Assembly (NCBI GenBank): GCA_021907015.1
Contig: CP091064.1
Span: 2,356,001-2,420,000 of the forward strand
Length of the DNA stretch: 64,000 nucleotides
Reading direction: 5' to 3'
Source: Pectobacterium sp. PL152
Lineage (GTDB): Bacteria > Pseudomonadota > Gammaproteobacteria > Enterobacterales > Enterobacteriaceae
The translations under genes were made by a program, and so were the position numbers. Shown here piece after piece: positions 62,433 through 64,000 of this stretch; positions within the stretch are counted from its first letter, which is position 1, and each line of letters begins with the position of its first letter. The notes beneath the pieces were generated by a model. The model was not told where the DNA came from and ran no database searches. It saw only the letters and a list, made by a program, of their open reading frames with translations.

Positions 62433-63983
62433 CTATTTTGCGGAACGGACGAAGTACGGCAGCGTGTAGGCATCGGAACGGCCCACATAGGTATACTGCT
62501 TTTTCATCGCCCAGGTGTTGGACAGGAACATGACCGGAATGACACCCAGATCGTTCATGCCAATGTTCATCGCCTCAGCCAGCAGCGCATCACGTTTGGT
62601 TTCATCCAGCGTGACCCGTGCTTCGTTCAGCGTTTTATCAAAGACAGGATTGGAATAGCGACCACGATTACCCTGTCCTGCATTGGGGCCAAAGGTTTCT
62701 AACAAGGGCCCCAATACCCCAGAAGCTTCCCCGGTTTCAATCGCGGCCCCGCCCATAATCAAACTGAATTCGAGACGAGACGCGCGTGAGAAGTACACAC
62801 TGCCGGGCATCGTAACAACTTCGGTTTTGATGCCGGCGCGAGTGAACATTTGGCCAATGGCCTGAGCAATTTTAGAATCATTAGGATAACGATCGTTCGA
62901 CGCGTGGAAGGTCAGCGTGAAGCCGTCGGGGTAACCCGCCGCCGCCAGTTCCTGTTTGGCTTTCTCCGGATTATAAACCGGCGCAGGAATGGAAGCGGAA
63001 TAGCCTGGGTACCCCTTCGGTACAAGCTGAGAGGCGACAACAGCCTGCCCCTCCATCACACGGTCGACGATTGCCTGACGATTAAGTGCTAAAGACATCG
63101 CCTGGCGTACTTCTTTTTTTAGTAATGGGTTTTTACCATCAGGACCTTTGGCGAACGGTGATTCCTCTCGCTGCTGGTCCATGTGAAGGTAAATAACACG
63201 ATTCCCTGGTGTTGAAATCGTTTTTAACTGCTGATTTTTTTCAATATTACTGCTGTCGGCTGTTGGAACGTTTTCGATCATGTCCACATCACCGGATAAT
63301 ACGGCTGCTACACGTGCACTACTGTTTTTAAATACACGGACAGTAACGTTGTCCCACTCTGCTTTTCCTCCCCAGTAATCGTCATTACGACTAAGGACTA
63401 CCCGGTCGTCCGGCACCCAGGAAACAAATTTGAATGGCCCTGTACCAATCACATCTTTTCCTGAATTCAACGTTTCCGTCGGGACGTTTTCAAGTCGGGC
63501 CGGTAAAATCGAAATCCGACTTAAATTATTCAGCAGCAGTGGCGAAGCCTCTTTTGTCTTAATCCGCACCGTTAGTGGATTAACTTCTATTACTTCAGCA
63601 ATGTCGCTGACGTAAGGTGCGTAAGAGCTAGGGCTGTTTTTCGATGCCAGCGCAACACGCTTAATGCTGGCAATCACATCTTTAGCCGTAAAATCACTGC
63701 CGTCGTGAAACTTAACGCCAGGACGCAATACAAACTCCCACGTCTTGTCGTCAATCACTTTCCAACTGGTTGCCAGGGCAGGTGCAATCTGCTGTTTTTC
63801 ATCCTGTACAACCAAACCGTCAAAAATATTGCGCGCCATTGCGCTATTCGCCCCACTCACATAAAACTGCGGATCCATTGATGTGGTGGAGGAAGCCAAA
63901 CCGATATTCAGGTCCGCGCTATAAACCAAAGGTGAAGATGAAAATAAAACGGTAAACAATAACGCCAGCGTTGATTTCTTCAT
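62433..63983 (-). CDS. family 5 periplasmic solute-binding protein
   Basis: 516 residues with signal peptide MKKSTLALLFTVLFSSSPLVYS-AD. SBP_bac_5 marks: FDGLVVQDEKQQIAPALATSW, LRPGVKFHDGSDFTAKDVIASI, GTGPFKFVSWVPDDRVVLSRNDDYWG. Binds peptides, nickel, glycosides or opine-like ligands in the family; ligand unknown here. First gene of the operon; only 17 bases upstream are in the window, with AGAGGGTTAG as ribosome site. Confidence 0.93.
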   Translation of the reverse strand: MKKSTLALLFTVLFSSSPLVYSADLNIGLASSTTSMDPQFYVSGANSAMARNIFDGLVVQDEKQQIAPALATSWKVIDDKTWEFVLRPGVKFHDGSDFTAKDVIASIKRVALASKNSPSSYAPYVSDIAEVIEVNPLTVRIKTKEASPLLLNNLSRISILPARLENVPTETLNSGKDVIGTGPFKFVSWVPDDRVVLSRNDDYWGGKAEWDNVTVRVFKNSSARVAAVLSGDVDMIENVPTADSSNIEKNQQLKTISTPGNRVIYLHMDQQREESPFAKGPDGKNPLLKKEVRQAMSLALNRQAIVDRVMEGQAVVASQLVPKGYPGYSASIPAPVYNPEKAKQELAAAGYPDGFTLTFHASNDRYPNDSKIAQAIGQMFTRAGIKTEVVTMPGSVYFSRASRLEFSLIMGGAAIETGEASGVLGPLLETFGPNAGQGNRGRYSNPVFDKTLNEARVTLDETKRDALLAEAMNIGMNDLGVIPVMFLSNTWAMKKQYTYVGRSDAYTLPYFVRSAK

Positions 63984-64000
63984 TCACTAACCCTCTATTC

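Overview
The window looks like chromosome of a soft-rot enterobacterium, most likely Pectobacterium. This rests on protein resemblance recalled without a search: the DppABCDF, DcuS/DcuR, IbpA/IbpB/YidE/YidQ/YidR, SsuADCB, AvtA, EamA and Dgo proteins are all close to their E. coli counterparts, and they sit beside a HecA/CdiA-like exoprotein, a type VI Hcp-VgrG-Rhs island and beta-glucoside PTS genes.

Layout. 1-4.4 kb: 3' end of a contact-dependent-inhibition/haemagglutinin exoprotein gene, a DUF4279 immunity-like gene and a small possible orphan immunity gene. 4.5-10.4 kb: ggt, eamA, a periplasmic aldose-epimerase-like gene and avtA. 10.9-21.9 kb: type VI auxiliary island hcp-vgrG-eagR-rhs, followed by displaced Rhs C-terminal tips, each with an immunity-like gene, separated by copies of the Rhs core. 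The last core copy abuts dppF. 21.7-27.7 kb: the dppABCDF dipeptide importer (minus strand). 29.2-36.1 kb: organic acid block with a 2-HCT symporter, an HxlR regulator with divergent flavodoxin and MoaF-like genes, dcuSR and a DASS dicarboxylate carrier. 36.7-41.7 kb: heat-shock block ibpA-ibpB-yidE with yidQ and yidR. 41.9-50.1 kb: two paralogous DUF1471 peptides flanking a PTS/6-phospho-beta-glucosidase operon and the ssuADCB sulfonate operon. 50.2-55.3 kb: D-galactonate operon dgoR-K-A-D-T. 55.7-64 kb: an unusual operon joining a complete peptide-type ABC importer to two nucleoside hydrolases and a DapA-family aldolase.

At least sixteen genes are interrupted by frameshifts. In nearly every case adding one base, usually to a homopolymer, restores a sensible family sequence. 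I could reconstruct the intended frames by hand, and the pattern (almost only losses, mostly in homopolymers) suggests uncorrected sequencing errors for many of them. Genes so affected are typed as pseudogene here, with this caveat.

The most distinctive parts are the Rhs toxin/immunity graveyard (three tips, two of GIY-YIG type, with three different immunity-like genes), the ABC/nucleoside-hydrolase/DapA operon, and the duplicated DUF1471 genes that share a 5' UTR hairpin.
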